Assembly: GCA_017651265.1 (NCBI GenBank) | Contig: JAGCDO010000059.1 | Location: 1-64,000, forward strand | DNA from: Prevotella sp. | GTDB lineage: Bacteria; Bacteroidota; Bacteroidia; Bacteroidales; Bacteroidaceae | Length of the DNA: 64,000 bases | Direction: 5' to 3' | Shown: positions 7,743 to 15,634 of the stretch, piece by piece | How the letters are laid out: each line of letters begins with the position of its first letter | Position numbering within the stretch: position 1 is the stretch's first letter | Translations under genes and position numbers: made by a program | Notes under the pieces: model-generated | The model's database searches: none | The model's input: the letters and a program-made list of their open reading frames with translations, nothing else | What the model was told of the DNA's origin: nothing

Positions 7743-9110
7743 ATGAAAAAGACATTGTTTTTAGCATCTTCTGCGATGACGATGATCCTCGCCGGATGCA
7801 CCTCAGAAGCTTATGAGCCAGAGAAAGCAGTTCTGCCTGAAAGCAGCAATCATGTAACACTTACCGTATCGGCTGTCACGAAGAGTCCCGATCTGGTCGG
7901 TGACCCCGAGACGAGAATCGCGTATGGCAGTGAAGATGCCACATGGGAGGAGGGCGACAAGATCTTCCTCATCAAGAGTGACGGTACCACAATTACGCTG
8001 ACACTGAGCGACGGTGCCGGGACAAGTACAGGTTCTTTTACCTCTACCGATGCCGTTACTGCAGGTTCTTACACCCCGTATGCTGTCAGTGCTACTTCCC
8101 TTTCGAAGGGGTATGTTAGCGTATCCGATGGGGCAATCTCCCTGGATCTTTCCACAGCTGGCGGCGGCACGTTGGCTGATGCCCTTGAGCACGACATCCT
8201 AAAGGGTGATGCATTGGAACTGACCGATGATCAGGCCGAGGCCGAGATCACGGGGCTTACCACACATATCCTCAGCTACCTTCGCTTCAGGTTCACATCT
8301 GAATCAAAGGCTATCGCCTCTATCGGCATGAAATCGGCAGGCGGTGTCTATAAAACTGTTACGATTGCCTCCGATGGTAACGTCAGCGGTAGCGATGCTT
8401 CTACGGATGTGGTCAGTGTAACAGCATCCGACGATGGTGCTGGTACCTATGCAGGCTACTTCGCTGTCTATGGCTCAACAAATACCAGTCTACTGGCTCA
8501 TGCAGAGGATGCCGATGGCGGTAAGTACTCACGACTGGTATCTACCAAGGAAGCCACTTACACCGCTGGAACGGTTTATGGCAAGACCTTCACTTTGAGT
8601 GAGGACATGGTGACAGCTGATGCCTCTGGAACACTTTCGGATCAAACTTGGAAGAATTTAGGTCTCAGCGTCAAATGGTCAGAATATTACGTTTATACTA
8701 GCGAAGAGTTTGCTTACAACCGCAGTTTTGATACAAATGGAAATACTGATCCACCAGCATCCTGGTCAGGCTGGCGACTGCCAACTCGTGAAGAAGTCAA
8801 TGAATTGTATTATGCTAGTACTTTAGAATGGATTTCTTCTGATACTGGTCCAAATGGAATGAAATTCAATTGTAATGGTAATTATATAGCTATGGGAGCT
8901 AGCGGTTATTATTATGATTGGGAAGTTGGTGATAGAGTTAGCCAGGAAGGAGAAAATATTTATTTCTTTATCGATGAAAAGTCAGGAGATAATCGTTTAT
9001 GGTCAAATATCACAAGTACTGGTCTTTCATTTGCTAATGCTGGTTCTCGTTGTACTAACGTTCGTTGCTTTACCTATTATGGTGCTATGCGCCTTGTCTG
9101 TGACTATTAA
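7743..9110 (+). CDS. Fimbrillin-like lipoprotein with FISUMP-like C-terminal domain
   Basis: 455 aa from ATG 7743. A TTG four codons upstream is open but overlaps the stop of the small peptide, so ATG is preferred. The lipoprotein signal MKKTLFLASSAMTMILAGC has lipobox LAGC with Cys19. Residues about 32-290 (VTLTVSAVTKSP, TRIAYGSEDATWEEGDKIFLI, SYTPYAVS) are typical of fimbrillin-family (FimA/Mfa-like) immunoglobulin-fold proteins. Residues about 300-455 (WKNLGLSVKWSEYYVY, WSGWRLPTREEVNELYYAS, MRLVCDY) are a FISUMP-like module. Base composition shifts near 8640 from GC-rich to AT-rich codons, suggesting a chimeric gene. Likely outer-membrane anchored and surface exposed, as a pilus-tip-like adhesin or accessory protein. 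Confidence 0.75.
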   Translation: MKKTLFLASSAMTMILAGCTSEAYEPEKAVLPESSNHVTLTVSAVTKSPDLVGDPETRIAYGSEDATWEEGDKIFLIKSDGTTITLTLSDGAGTSTGSFTSTDAVTAGSYTPYAVSATSLSKGYVSVSDGAISLDLSTAGGGTLADALEHDILKGDALELTDDQAEAEITGLTTHILSYLRFRFTSESKAIASIGMKSAGGVYKTVTIASDGNVSGSDASTDVVSVTASDDGAGTYAGYFAVYGSTNTSLLAHAEDADGGKYSRLVSTKEATYTAGTVYGKTFTLSEDMVTADASGTLSDQTWKNLGLSVKWSEYYVYTSEEFAYNRSFDTNGNTDPPASWSGWRLPTREEVNELYYASTLEWISSDTGPNGMKFNCNGNYIAMGASGYYYDWEVGDRVSQEGENIYFFIDEKSGDNRLWSNITSTGLSFANAGSRCTNVRCFTYYGAMRLVCDY

Positions 9111-9139
9111 CCATTGTGCACTAAACATATCATACCAAG

Positions 9140-9220
9140 ATTCTTGATGGAAAGAAGCTCAACGGATGACCGACTATGAAGGGTATCTATATCCGCAATG
9201 GCCACAAGGTGATTATGAAA
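9140..9220 (+). pseudogene. Orphan C-terminal sorting-tail remnant after the fimbrillin-like gene
   Basis: The frame from 9140 reads ILDGKKLNG, a TGA stop at 9167-9169, then PTMKGIYIRNGHKVIMK. This matches the C-terminal tails of the cluster proteins, with one Arg codon (CGA) apparently mutated to TGA. It lies 30 bp after the stop of the lipoprotein gene, in another frame, and just before a terminator. It is the leftover 3' end of a tail-bearing gene whose body has been replaced or deleted. Confidence 0.65.
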
Positions 9221-9227
9221 TCAATTA

Positions 9228-9258
9228 GAGGAGAGTTTCACACACTCTCCTCTTTTTA
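9228..9258 (+). terminator. Rho-independent terminator of the surface-protein cluster
   Basis: Perfect 9-bp stem GAGGAGAGT / ACTCTCCTC (9228-9236 with 9244-9252), 7-nt loop, followed by TTTTTATT. Confidence 0.85.
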
Positions 9259-9290
9259 TTTATCATCATTGGATGATGGTTTCCATTGGA

Positions 9291-9728
9291 CTACCTCCAT
9301 AGATAATCTTCGACAAAACCATCGTATTGCGGTTCTTTCATCCATCCGCACTTTTGACATACCTCACGGATAAATGCCTGTTTCTGGGGCGGTATGAGTC
9401 GTTTGCCGTTACGATATTCATAATATATGGTACGTCCATAGGCAGCAATGAGCTGTCCTTTGATGAGTACCTCCATCTTTCGCGGCATTTCATCGTAGAA
9501 CTGCATCATTCCTTTTGCCATTCGTATCTTTTTATCATCCAGATACAATGGGCATTTTCCCTTTGCCACATCCTTATGTCTGGGATTGATACACGTCAAC
9601 GTCATACGGTCTTTAGCTACATACTCACGCAGTTGCCAACGCAGACAATTCTCTCGTTTTTCACATATTCCGTTCAAACAAATCAATGCTTTCTCTGCTT
9701 GTTTCTTGAAAACTTCATCTTTTGTCAT
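9291..9728 (-). CDS. Conserved Bacteroidales protein of unknown function (possibly DUF6078)
   Basis: 145 aa from the ATG at 9728 (MTKDEVFKKQAEKALICL). A longer frame to 9791 exists, but the preferred start has GAAGGT just upstream and a promoter at 9758-9765. Cysteines fall in pairs: CLNGICEKRENCLRW near residues 17-31, one in GKCPLY near 60, and CQKCGWM near 127-130. This suggests a small zinc-binding or cytosolic redox-stable fold. KGQLIAAYGRTIYYEYRNGKRLIPP is a conserved-looking block. It resembles DUF6078-type proteins of Bacteroidales, but I am not certain. Its upstream region holds the 22-bp palindrome array, 60-170 bp before the -7 box. Confidence 0.6.
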   Translation of the reverse strand: MTKDEVFKKQAEKALICLNGICEKRENCLRWQLREYVAKDRMTLTCINPRHKDVAKGKCPLYLDDKKIRMAKGMMQFYDEMPRKMEVLIKGQLIAAYGRTIYYEYRNGKRLIPPQKQAFIREVCQKCGWMKEPQYDGFVEDYLWR

Positions 9729-9757
9729 ATACCTTCGAATAGTTGATAATGGAAACG

Positions 9758-9765
9758 CAAAGGTA
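9758..9765 (-). promoter_or_regulatory. -7 promoter element (TACCTTTG on minus strand)
   Basis: CAAAGGTA on the plus strand reads TACCTTTGC on the minus strand and matches TAnnTTTG. It sits about 30 nt before the ATG at 9728, a normal Bacteroidota leader length. Confidence 0.65.
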
Positions 9766-9826
9766 CAAAACTTTTCCGACATATCATTCAAAACATATAT
9801 AAAATCGAAGAAAAAGTGTTCGGGAA

Positions 9827-9936
9827 GTGTTTATATATTATGAACACTGTGTTTGTAAGTAATAAACACTGTGTTTATGGCTGACAAACATCATGTTTAT
9901 CAATAAAAAACACGGTGTTTATCTATGATAAACAAA
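9827..9936. repeat. Five tandem 22-bp palindromic units (GTGTTTAT-N6-ATAAACAC type)
   Basis: Five consecutive 22-bp units start at 9827, 9849, 9871, 9893 and 9915 with no spacing error. Each begins (G/A)TGTTT(A/G)T and ends with a variant of ATAAACAC(T). Junctions between units therefore form palindromes AAACACnGTGTTT centred at 9848, 9870, 9892 and 9914. The middle of each unit is not conserved. The array lies in the intergenic region upstream of the leftward gene at 9291-9728 and downstream of the leftward gene at 10033-10419. Two helical turns per unit put every site on the same DNA face, suggesting cooperative binding of a dimeric protein. It is not CRISPR: there are no long spacers. Confidence 0.85.
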
Positions 9937-9949
9937 TGTATATACAGTT

Positions 9950-9992
9950 CGAGCCGCAACATTTAGTCATTTGACCAATATGCTGCGGCTCG
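9950..9992. terminator. Strong hairpin downstream of the 10033-10419 gene
   Basis: The arms CGAGCCGCAACAT and ATGCTGCGGCTCG (9950-9962 with 9980-9992) pair over 13 positions with one mismatch, and an inner GTCA/TGAC pair tightens the loop. It lies just past the stop of the leftward gene. Neither side has a clear T-run, so it may be a 3'-end stabiliser or a weak terminator rather than a classic one. Confidence 0.5.
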
Positions 9993-10032
9993 TTATCGTT
10001 ACAAAAGTCTTGCGGTTATATCTTCGAGATCT

Positions 10033-10419
10033 TTAGAGGTACTTGTTGCGAAGAGTAGTACCCAGTAACATCATGTAGGTGTCAAACTGTTTGCCATTCA
10101 ATACTGTACGCATCTTATCCACATCGTTCTTCACAGCCTGACGAACCTTTGCTGAGCGGTGGAAACCATGAGCACTTGCTGCTGACTGCATCTCATCGTT
10201 GAAGATGTCCTGGATGATCTGAACTGCATTCATTTGGTCGAATGTGAGATCCAGCTTCTCAGCCAATCTGCGAACGTCGAAAGACATATCATAGTCTGCT
10301 GCGTTTCTTACATGCATCATGCGACGCTCCATCTGCTTTGTACCTTCATTGTTGTCTGACTTTGCGAAACCACATGTCATTGTCATGATTGCCACTACGA
10401 ATAATACGATCCTTTTCAT
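10033..10419 (-). CDS. Small secreted helical protein, Spy/CpxP-like in appearance
   Basis: 128 aa with signal peptide MKRIVLFVVAIMTMTCGFA. The mature part is mostly predicted helical and charged: MERRMMHVRNAADYDMSFDVRRLAEKL, LTFDQMNAVQIIQDIFNDEMQSAA, VDKMRTVLNGKQFDTYMMLL. The pattern L.LT.(D/E)QM..VQ.I......M...L...Q...Y resembles Spy/CpxP-like periplasmic chaperone-type proteins, but no hallmark LTxxQ pair is perfect, so family assignment is tentative. Start ATG 10419 is preceded by GGAG at a good distance, a notable Shine-Dalgarno. It lies next to the candidate oriC with no obvious operon partner. Confidence 0.6.
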   Translation of the reverse strand: MKRIVLFVVAIMTMTCGFAKSDNNEGTKQMERRMMHVRNAADYDMSFDVRRLAEKLDLTFDQMNAVQIIQDIFNDEMQSAASAHGFHRSAKVRQAVKNDVDKMRTVLNGKQFDTYMMLLGTTLRNKYL

Positions 10420-10581
10420 TTTTTTTCTCCTTTACTTTTTTTATTTCAGGACTGCCACTGTTTGTCATAAATAGCTTTCATCCTTACTTGTGATTAATAA
10501 TTTTGTTTCTGTTTTCTGGTTATTTGACGCAGGGTTTGAAGAATAGTTTAATCGACCCCTAAATTTTTTATTCTCTGCAAG

Positions 10582-10974
10582 TTATGCACATGCACGTGTG
10601 GATAAATAGGTATATTATATATAGAAAATTCACAAAAAAAAATTTTTTTTCTTTTGTATGTGGATATCTCAAAACTTGTTTTTATGTTTTTCTAAAGTTT
10701 TCCACGTTTTCTATTGGAAAAAAGATATAAACTTAGTATTTTTGCACCAGAATAGCAGAATGTGGATAAAGTACATAACTTGTTTATCGTAAAGAAGAAA
10801 CAATGAGTATAGTGTGTGGAAAACTCGTTCTCAGACGTTGATATCTTCATATCCAAACAATTTGATGAAAAGTTTTTCACATATCAACAGCTAATCATCA
10901 TTCTACTAATAGGAATTAAAGAAAAATAAAAACTAAAGATAATAATTATATGAAGTTGAAAAAAGTGTGGATAA
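10582..10974. other. Candidate chromosomal origin: DnaA-box cluster in AT-rich DNA
   Basis: Exact DnaA boxes TGTGGATAA occur at 10597-10605, 10761-10769 and 10966-10974; the last lies inside the first codons of nadA. Single-mismatch boxes are TTATGCACA 10582-10590, TGTGGATAT 10659-10667 and TGTGGAAAA 10815-10823. Two weaker ones are TTTTCCACG 10698-10706 and TTTTTCACA 10873-10881. Between them is a very AT-rich stretch including nine A then eight T near 10634-10650. The region 10420-10949 has no convincing gene. Box density plus parS sites 25 kb away supports oriC. DnaA or another protein using such boxes for regulation is the alternative. Confidence 0.55.
10737..10744 (+). promoter_or_regulatory. 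-7 promoter element TATTTTTG upstream of nadA
   Basis: TATTTTTGC matches the Bacteroidota -7 consensus. It would give a leader of about 200 nt to nadA that crosses two DnaA-like boxes, so transcription could affect the putative origin. Confidence 0.5.
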
Positions 10975-11942
10975 AGCAAGGGTATATTGATGAACCGGTT
11001 GCTGAAGGAACAGACTTGAAGAAAGAGATTAGAAGATTGTGTGATGAGAAAGGTGCTATAATCCTGGCTCATTATTACACGATAGGAGATATTCAAGATA
11101 TAGCCGACTTTGTTGGTGATTCCTTGGCATTAGCCAGAAAGGCAGCAGAGACTGATGCTAAGGTAATGGTGATGTGTGGTGTTCACTTCATGGCTGAAAC
11201 CTGTAAGCTGTTATCTCCTGATAAGGTTGTATTATGTCCTGATCTGAATGCTGGCTGTTCATTAGCTGATAGTTGTAAGGCAGAGGATTTGAAGAAATTT
11301 AAAGACGAACATCCTGGTTATCAGGTGGTGAGTTATGTGAATACTACAGCTGCTGTAAAAGCATTGACTGATGTGGTTGTAACAAGTGGTAATGCCAAGA
11401 AAGTAATTGATCAATTACCTGAAGATGCCAAGTTGATATTCGGACCTGACTATAACTTAGGAAACTATATCAATGAGGTTACTGGTAGGAAGATGTTATT
11501 ATGGAATGGCGGTTGTCATGTACATGAACGTTTCTCTATTGATAGTATTATTGCCTTGAAGAAGGAATATCCAGAAGCAGTTGTGATGGCTCATTTGGAA
11601 TGTAAGGGTCCGGTATTGGCTTTAGCCGATGTAAAGGGCAGTACAGCTACGATGTTGAATTATGCTCAACAGAGTGATAAGAAGCAGTTTATTGTAGCCA
11701 CAGAAGCCGGTATTCTTCACGAGATGCAACGAACTTGTCCTGATAAAGAATTTATTCCTGTACCGCCAGAAATCAGCGAGGGAGGCTTAGGATGCAGTTG
11801 TAATGAATGTCAGTATATGAAGATGAATACGTTGTTGAAAATCTACAACGCATTAAAGTATGACTGGCCATCAGTGGAAGTTGATTCAGAGATAGCTAAA
11901 GAGGCTGTAAAGCCGATTGAGAAGATGCTGGCTCTTAGTTAG
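10950..11942 (+). CDS. nadA: Quinolinate synthase
   Basis: 330 aa, the normal length of NadA, the cytosolic [4Fe-4S] enzyme that condenses iminoaspartate with dihydroxyacetone phosphate to quinolinate in NAD biosynthesis. Seen motifs: HYYTIGDIQDIADFVGDSL near residues 41-59, CGVHFMAET (Cys76), GCSLADSC, AHLECKGPV (Cys218) and CSCNECQYMKMNTL (Cys287). Cys76, Cys218 and Cys287 are the expected cluster ligands. Start MKLKKVWIKQ at 10950; the third exact DnaA box overlaps codons 6-9. No nadB or nadC is adjacent. Its stop overlaps the stop of convergent porZ by 4 bp (11939-11942), leaving no room for a separate terminator. Confidence 0.95.
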   Translation: MKLKKVWIKQGYIDEPVAEGTDLKKEIRRLCDEKGAIILAHYYTIGDIQDIADFVGDSLALARKAAETDAKVMVMCGVHFMAETCKLLSPDKVVLCPDLNAGCSLADSCKAEDLKKFKDEHPGYQVVSYVNTTAAVKALTDVVVTSGNAKKVIDQLPEDAKLIFGPDYNLGNYINEVTGRKMLLWNGGCHVHERFSIDSIIALKKEYPEAVVMAHLECKGPVLALADVKGSTATMLNYAQQSDKKQFIVATEAGILHEMQRTCPDKEFIPVPPEISEGGLGCSCNECQYMKMNTLLKIYNALKYDWPSVEVDSEIAKEAVKPIEKMLALS

Positions 11943-14074
11943 TTAATTATAGCTATCTTACAAACCGTACCTTTCTTACCATCTTGTGTAGCAGTGTTTA
12001 CCATGTAGATACCGCTTGCTACACGTCTGCCATTTTGATCGTTTCCATCCCAAACAAAAGAACCGCCATTACTACGTCCTTCTTTTACTAAAGTACCATT
12101 AACGGTAAGGATTTTCACATCGGCATTATAAGTAAGACCAGTAATGGTGATATAACCAGTATAATCAGGACGAACAGGATTTGGATAGGCATATACCTGA
12201 TCCTTAATCATTTCCTCAGCTGTCTCACTGGCATCACTCATATACGAACACAATCCCTTACTGGTACCAAAGAATACCTCACCAGTCTTGTTATTAACCT
12301 CAATACTCTCAATAGTATTGGACAAGAGATTACTGTTTGTTTCAGTAAAATGTTCAATTTGCGTATTGTTGTCTTCACTGATCAGATAGACACCTTTATT
12401 GTCTGTACCAAACCATTTTCTACCAGCTCCATCAACAGTCATGCAAGTAACGAACACACCATTGAGCAGATAGTCAGCAAAGTCGGTTCCATCGTTTCTG
12501 GGTACCTTAATCTGCGTGAAACCCAATGTAGGATCATTGATTTGTTCTTCAGTCAACATCAACGGTCCTGCTTCAGTGCAAAGCCATATATTACCTTGAA
12601 GATCTTCACTTACATTTGGTACACGATAGATGGTAAACGTAACACCATCTTGGTTTTTGAAATTTACGAACCTTTTTCCAGTTTTATTAACCGTATCAAA
12701 ACAGAATAAAGCAGGATAGTTACCATAATCATTAACTATCCAATAACGGCGTTTTCTATCCAGACAAGTACGCGTAAGATTACTATATCCGTTACCATCT
12801 GTTCCCATCAGTTCATCAGGATGATAAGTAAGCCATTTCCTATCAGGAGTAAAAGCAATAACAGGATTTGGAGAATAGCCATTTACCAACCAAAGTACAC
12901 CATCCGGATCATAGACAACACCATCGGCACGTACATAATTCTGGTTGATATTAACGGTTCTCAAAGTAGAATAGATAGCATCATCGCTATTACCATGTGT
13001 AAAGTTATTTACTTTCTCTCCATCCTTAAATTCATACATACCAGTACCACCTGTTCCAACAAAGAAATGGGTAGGATCTTTTGGATCAACAGCAATGCTT
13101 GATACATCCTGGAAATTCCTTCCGAAATCGGGTTTCACATCCCTTCCATAGATGGTCCAGTTGTTATCTTCGTCTAAGATCTGTATCATTCCAGGACGTA
13201 AGAACTTATCTACCCACGACCATCCTCCAGGTACTGTATATAGCTTGTTATTGAACACTTTCATGAAGTAGAAATAGTTGGATTGAGGTCCGTCAGGATG
13301 AATACCTTCAAGCTTCATGACAGGTTCTTTATTTTCATCTAAAACAAACGACTGCAGGTTACCTTTTTGATCGTCCGACCAATAACAATCGTTCTTCTTG
13401 TCATATACAACAACATTGGCAGTAGAAAGCGTAATAGCCTTTTCATCTTCTTTGAAAATGTCAGATTTATTTCCATCAAACAAAGTCCAGTTATTCGGAT
13501 CCAACAAGTTATCCTTGATGTTAGCCTGATAGATTTTCCTTCCTTTACTATTGATCGCATACATCACCTGATCGATAATCGTCATATCTGCAATATTATC
13601 ATTCAGTTGATAGGAATCAGCTATCTCTTCTTTCTTCACATCGATTTTCAAAATACCGAATCCGGTACACAGATAGGCAAACTGATCGATGATTACCACC
13701 TTGTTGATTGTCTTGTCGAGTGAAGTGGATTTCTGATAGTAATCGGGCAGGTTGATATAGTTATCATCCTGATCAATAAAGTCAATGTTATAGTTATCAA
13801 AAATCACGACAAGTTTCTTGGTTTGATCACACCAGGATATATGCGTGATTCCCGCATCACTCAATCCATGTCCTTTACCATAGGTCTTCACACTGTTATC
13901 ACTCAGATGATAGGAAAATAAGTTCCCTGAAGACAGCACATAAACGGTGTTTCCTGCTGGTTGAATGTCGGTGATATCTCCATAAGCAGGATAAACATTC
14001 CATTCTCCTATCGTGGCTGCTTGAAGAAAGAGAGGAGACAGGATGGATAATATGATGACTGCGATTCTGTTCAT
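11939..14074 (-). CDS. porZ: PorZ-like T9SS beta-propeller protein
   Basis: 711 aa with signal peptide MNRIAVIILSILSPLFLQA. Residues about 22-600 are beta-propeller blades: GEWNVYPAYGDITDIQPAGNTVYVLSSGNLFSY, TYGKGHGLSDAGITHISW, W(L/F)GTDN.GVYLIS near 560. The C-terminus (YPNPVRPDYTGYITITGL, VKILTVNGTLV, ASGIYMVNT) is a type A T9SS C-terminal domain. This is the layout of P. gingivalis PorZ, the surface protein that works with PorU to remove C-terminal signals and attach anionic lipopolysaccharide. It is the last gene of leuS-yitT-rdgB-GT2-porZ, 4 bp after the glycosyltransferase. Its presence suggests the short tails on other proteins here are processed by a T9SS. Confidence 0.8.
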   Translation of the reverse strand: MNRIAVIILSILSPLFLQAATIGEWNVYPAYGDITDIQPAGNTVYVLSSGNLFSYHLSDNSVKTYGKGHGLSDAGITHISWCDQTKKLVVIFDNYNIDFIDQDDNYINLPDYYQKSTSLDKTINKVVIIDQFAYLCTGFGILKIDVKKEEIADSYQLNDNIADMTIIDQVMYAINSKGRKIYQANIKDNLLDPNNWTLFDGNKSDIFKEDEKAITLSTANVVVYDKKNDCYWSDDQKGNLQSFVLDENKEPVMKLEGIHPDGPQSNYFYFMKVFNNKLYTVPGGWSWVDKFLRPGMIQILDEDNNWTIYGRDVKPDFGRNFQDVSSIAVDPKDPTHFFVGTGGTGMYEFKDGEKVNNFTHGNSDDAIYSTLRTVNINQNYVRADGVVYDPDGVLWLVNGYSPNPVIAFTPDRKWLTYHPDELMGTDGNGYSNLTRTCLDRKRRYWIVNDYGNYPALFCFDTVNKTGKRFVNFKNQDGVTFTIYRVPNVSEDLQGNIWLCTEAGPLMLTEEQINDPTLGFTQIKVPRNDGTDFADYLLNGVFVTCMTVDGAGRKWFGTDNKGVYLISEDNNTQIEHFTETNSNLLSNTIESIEVNNKTGEVFFGTSKGLCSYMSDASETAEEMIKDQVYAYPNPVRPDYTGYITITGLTYNADVKILTVNGTLVKEGRSNGGSFVWDGNDQNGRRVASGIYMVNTATQDGKKGTVCKIAIIN

Positions 14075-14078
14075 ATAC

Positions 14079-14948
14079 TTATTGTTTTATTTGTGCGAAA
14101 TACATCAACTTGTATATATTAAACAAAAAAACAGGCATTTTATTGTGTATAAGGCGTTTTCTTAGACTTTTACCCAGTAAGGGGTAGAACAGTCCGGCCA
14201 GCTTCCGATAGGCGCCTGGAAGGCTTAATAAGCGCGAATAGCCTTGAAGTTCCGATTGGAATTGGTGGAGTGTATGCAAAGATTCCTCGGTTTTAGCAAC
14301 GAAATGTTCATTGTCTTCGAAATCTTCAAAGCTCGCAGGATTATCGATATGGGTGATGGTATAGCCGTTTTCCCTTAATGTTTTCCCCCATAACACATCC
14401 TCATAGCCATAGGATGTGAATCGCTCATCAAGCGGTAAGGAAAGCATAATACTTCTTTTCACCCTGAAATTCGACGTATGGAAGTCCATGAACGGTTGTT
14501 TGTTGCGTTCCGAAGCATTCCTTTGTACATGGTTGTTAAGCTCGTAGCGATAGCGCAAATTGACTTGTAAGGCATCTTCTTCCATGGGTATGTCATAACC
14601 GCCATAGCATACATCCGCTTCGTTCTCGAGATATTGGGCGATGAAAGCATCGTTTCTTACGCTCATATCCCCATCGATGAACAACAGATAGTCGTATTGT
14701 GCCAGCTGAGCCAAATAGTTTCTCACCCCTGCCCTACCCCTGTTCTGTTCTTCTATATGGTATGTGCAATGTGGCAATGCTGTGATGACCTGGTTCTCTT
14801 GGATACAAGCTGTGTCATGACTTCCATCATCTACCACGATGATTTCAAAGGTGACAGGTTGTTCCATGAGCTGCTGATGTAAGGAATAGACGAGATCCTT
14901 ACATCTACAGTGATAGGTGGGAATCAACACAGACAATGCTTGTATCAT
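14079..14948 (-). CDS. Family 2 glycosyltransferase
   Basis: 289 aa with a GT-A fold: [16 protein letters not shown] at the N-terminus, [10 protein letters not shown] near residues 34-43, [12 protein letters not shown] near 70, LFIDGDM near 92-98 (DxD-like metal site), and [17 protein letters not shown] near 185 (ED motif of the acceptor/catalytic region). No signal peptide; a hydrophobic patch near the C-terminus may touch the membrane. It would transfer a nucleotide-sugar residue to a surface polysaccharide or lipid. It overlaps rdgB by ATGA (14945-14948) and precedes porZ by 4 bp, so the genes are co-translated. Since PorZ binds anionic LPS, a link to surface glycan synthesis is attractive but inferred. 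Confidence 0.8.
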   Translation of the reverse strand: MIQALSVLIPTYHCRCKDLVYSLHQQLMEQPVTFEIIVVDDGSHDTACIQENQVITALPHCTYHIEEQNRGRAGVRNYLAQLAQYDYLLFIDGDMSVRNDAFIAQYLENEADVCYGGYDIPMEEDALQVNLRYRYELNNHVQRNASERNKQPFMDFHTSNFRVKRSIMLSLPLDERFTSYGYEDVLWGKTLRENGYTITHIDNPASFEDFEDNEHFVAKTEESLHTLHQFQSELQGYSRLLSLPGAYRKLAGLFYPLLGKSLRKRLIHNKMPVFLFNIYKLMYFAQIKQ

Positions 14949-15574
14949 GTATTCAGCAGATAGTGGGTTAGCTTGTTAACGGCTCGAGCCCTGTGGGATA
15001 TTTTGTTTTTAACCGATAAACCCAGTTCGGCAAAGGTATTATCGTAGCCAGTGGGCTGGAAGATAGGATCGTAGCCGAAGCCCTCCCCTCCCCTACGTTC
15101 ACGGATAATCTTGCCTTCAACGATTCCCTCAAAGAGAACAGTCTTGGGTTTTCCTTCTTCTTCCATGATCAAAGCAATCACAGTGCGGAAACGTGCCTTG
15201 CGGTTGCTTTCATCCTCCAGTTCTCTCAACAGGCGAGCCATGTTGGCCTCGCTGTCATGACTGGCAGGTCTAGTAGAACTAGTATTACTAGAAGTACTAG
15301 TTTCCATACTGGCATAGCGAGCACTATAGATACCTGGGGCACCATTCAGCGCTTCCACCTCCAAGCCGGTATCGTCGGCAAAGACGTTCATATGGTAATG
15401 ATCGTAGATATACTGCGCTTTTTGCAAGGCATTCTCCTCAAGGGTAGCACCCGTTTCAGGGATATCTACATCGCAGCCGATATCCTTCAAGGACAACACC
15501 TCTACCCTATCGCCCAGGATCTCTCTGATCTCTTTGAGCTTATTCTTATTGTTTGTTGCAAAGACTATTCTCAC
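14945..15574 (-). CDS. rdgB: dITP/XTP pyrophosphatase (RdgB/HAM1), with low-complexity insertion and GTG start
   Basis: 209 aa; it hydrolyses non-canonical purine NTPs to keep them out of DNA. Motifs: [14 protein letters not shown] at the start (nucleotide site), [24 protein letters not shown] near 66-89 (catalytic Asp pair), GFGYDPIF near 170 and [11 protein letters not shown] at the end. After SARYA comes [12 protein letters not shown], encoded by four 9-bp repeats, in a surface loop where typical family members are shorter. The only possible start is GTG at 15572-15574; a stop lies in frame 9 nt upstream. The 7-bp repeat array ends 2 nt from this start, so no Shine-Dalgarno is present. Confidence 0.92.
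   Translation of the reverse strand: MRIVFATNNKNKLKEIREILGDRVEVLSLKDIGCDVDIPETGATLEENALQKAQYIYDHYHMNVFADDTGLEVEALNGAPGIYSARYASMETSTSSNTSSTRPASHDSEANMARLLRELEDESNRKARFRTVIALIMEEEGKPKTVLFEGIVEGKIIRERRGGEGFGYDPIFQPTGYDNTFAELGLSVKNKISHRARAVNKLTHYLLNT
15270..15305. repeat. Four 9-bp CTAG-containing repeats inside rdgB
   Basis: CTAG occurs at 15270, 15279, 15288 and 15297, exactly every 9 bp, in variants of CTAGTAGAA. Nine bp equals three codons, so the reading frame is kept and the copies encode Thr/Ser-rich triplets in RdgB. CTAG is normally a rare tetranucleotide, which makes the cluster conspicuous. Confidence 0.8.
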
Positions 15575-15576
15575 TT

Positions 15577-15625
15577 TGAACTATGAACTATGAATTATGA
15601 ACTATGCACTATGAACTATGAACTA
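15577..15625. repeat. Seven tandem heptamers TGAACTA abutting the rdgB start
   Basis: Seven consecutive 7-mers: TGAACTA at positions 1, 2, 4, 6 and 7, TGAATTA at 3, TGCACTA at 5. The array fills the gap between the yitT stop (15635) and the rdgB GTG (15574). It could expand or contract by slippage and so change spacing or translation of rdgB. Confidence 0.85.
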
Positions 15626-15634
15626 TTGTGCTCC

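Noticed and set aside
9176-9373. 65-aa plus-strand ORF
   Set aside because: Starts inside the tail remnant, continues through the terminator and into antisense of the next gene; only the tail part is meaningful.
9827-9936. CRISPR array
   Set aside because: Units are 22 bp in total with no 30-bp unique spacers, the arms are palindromic at junctions, and no cas gene is in the window.
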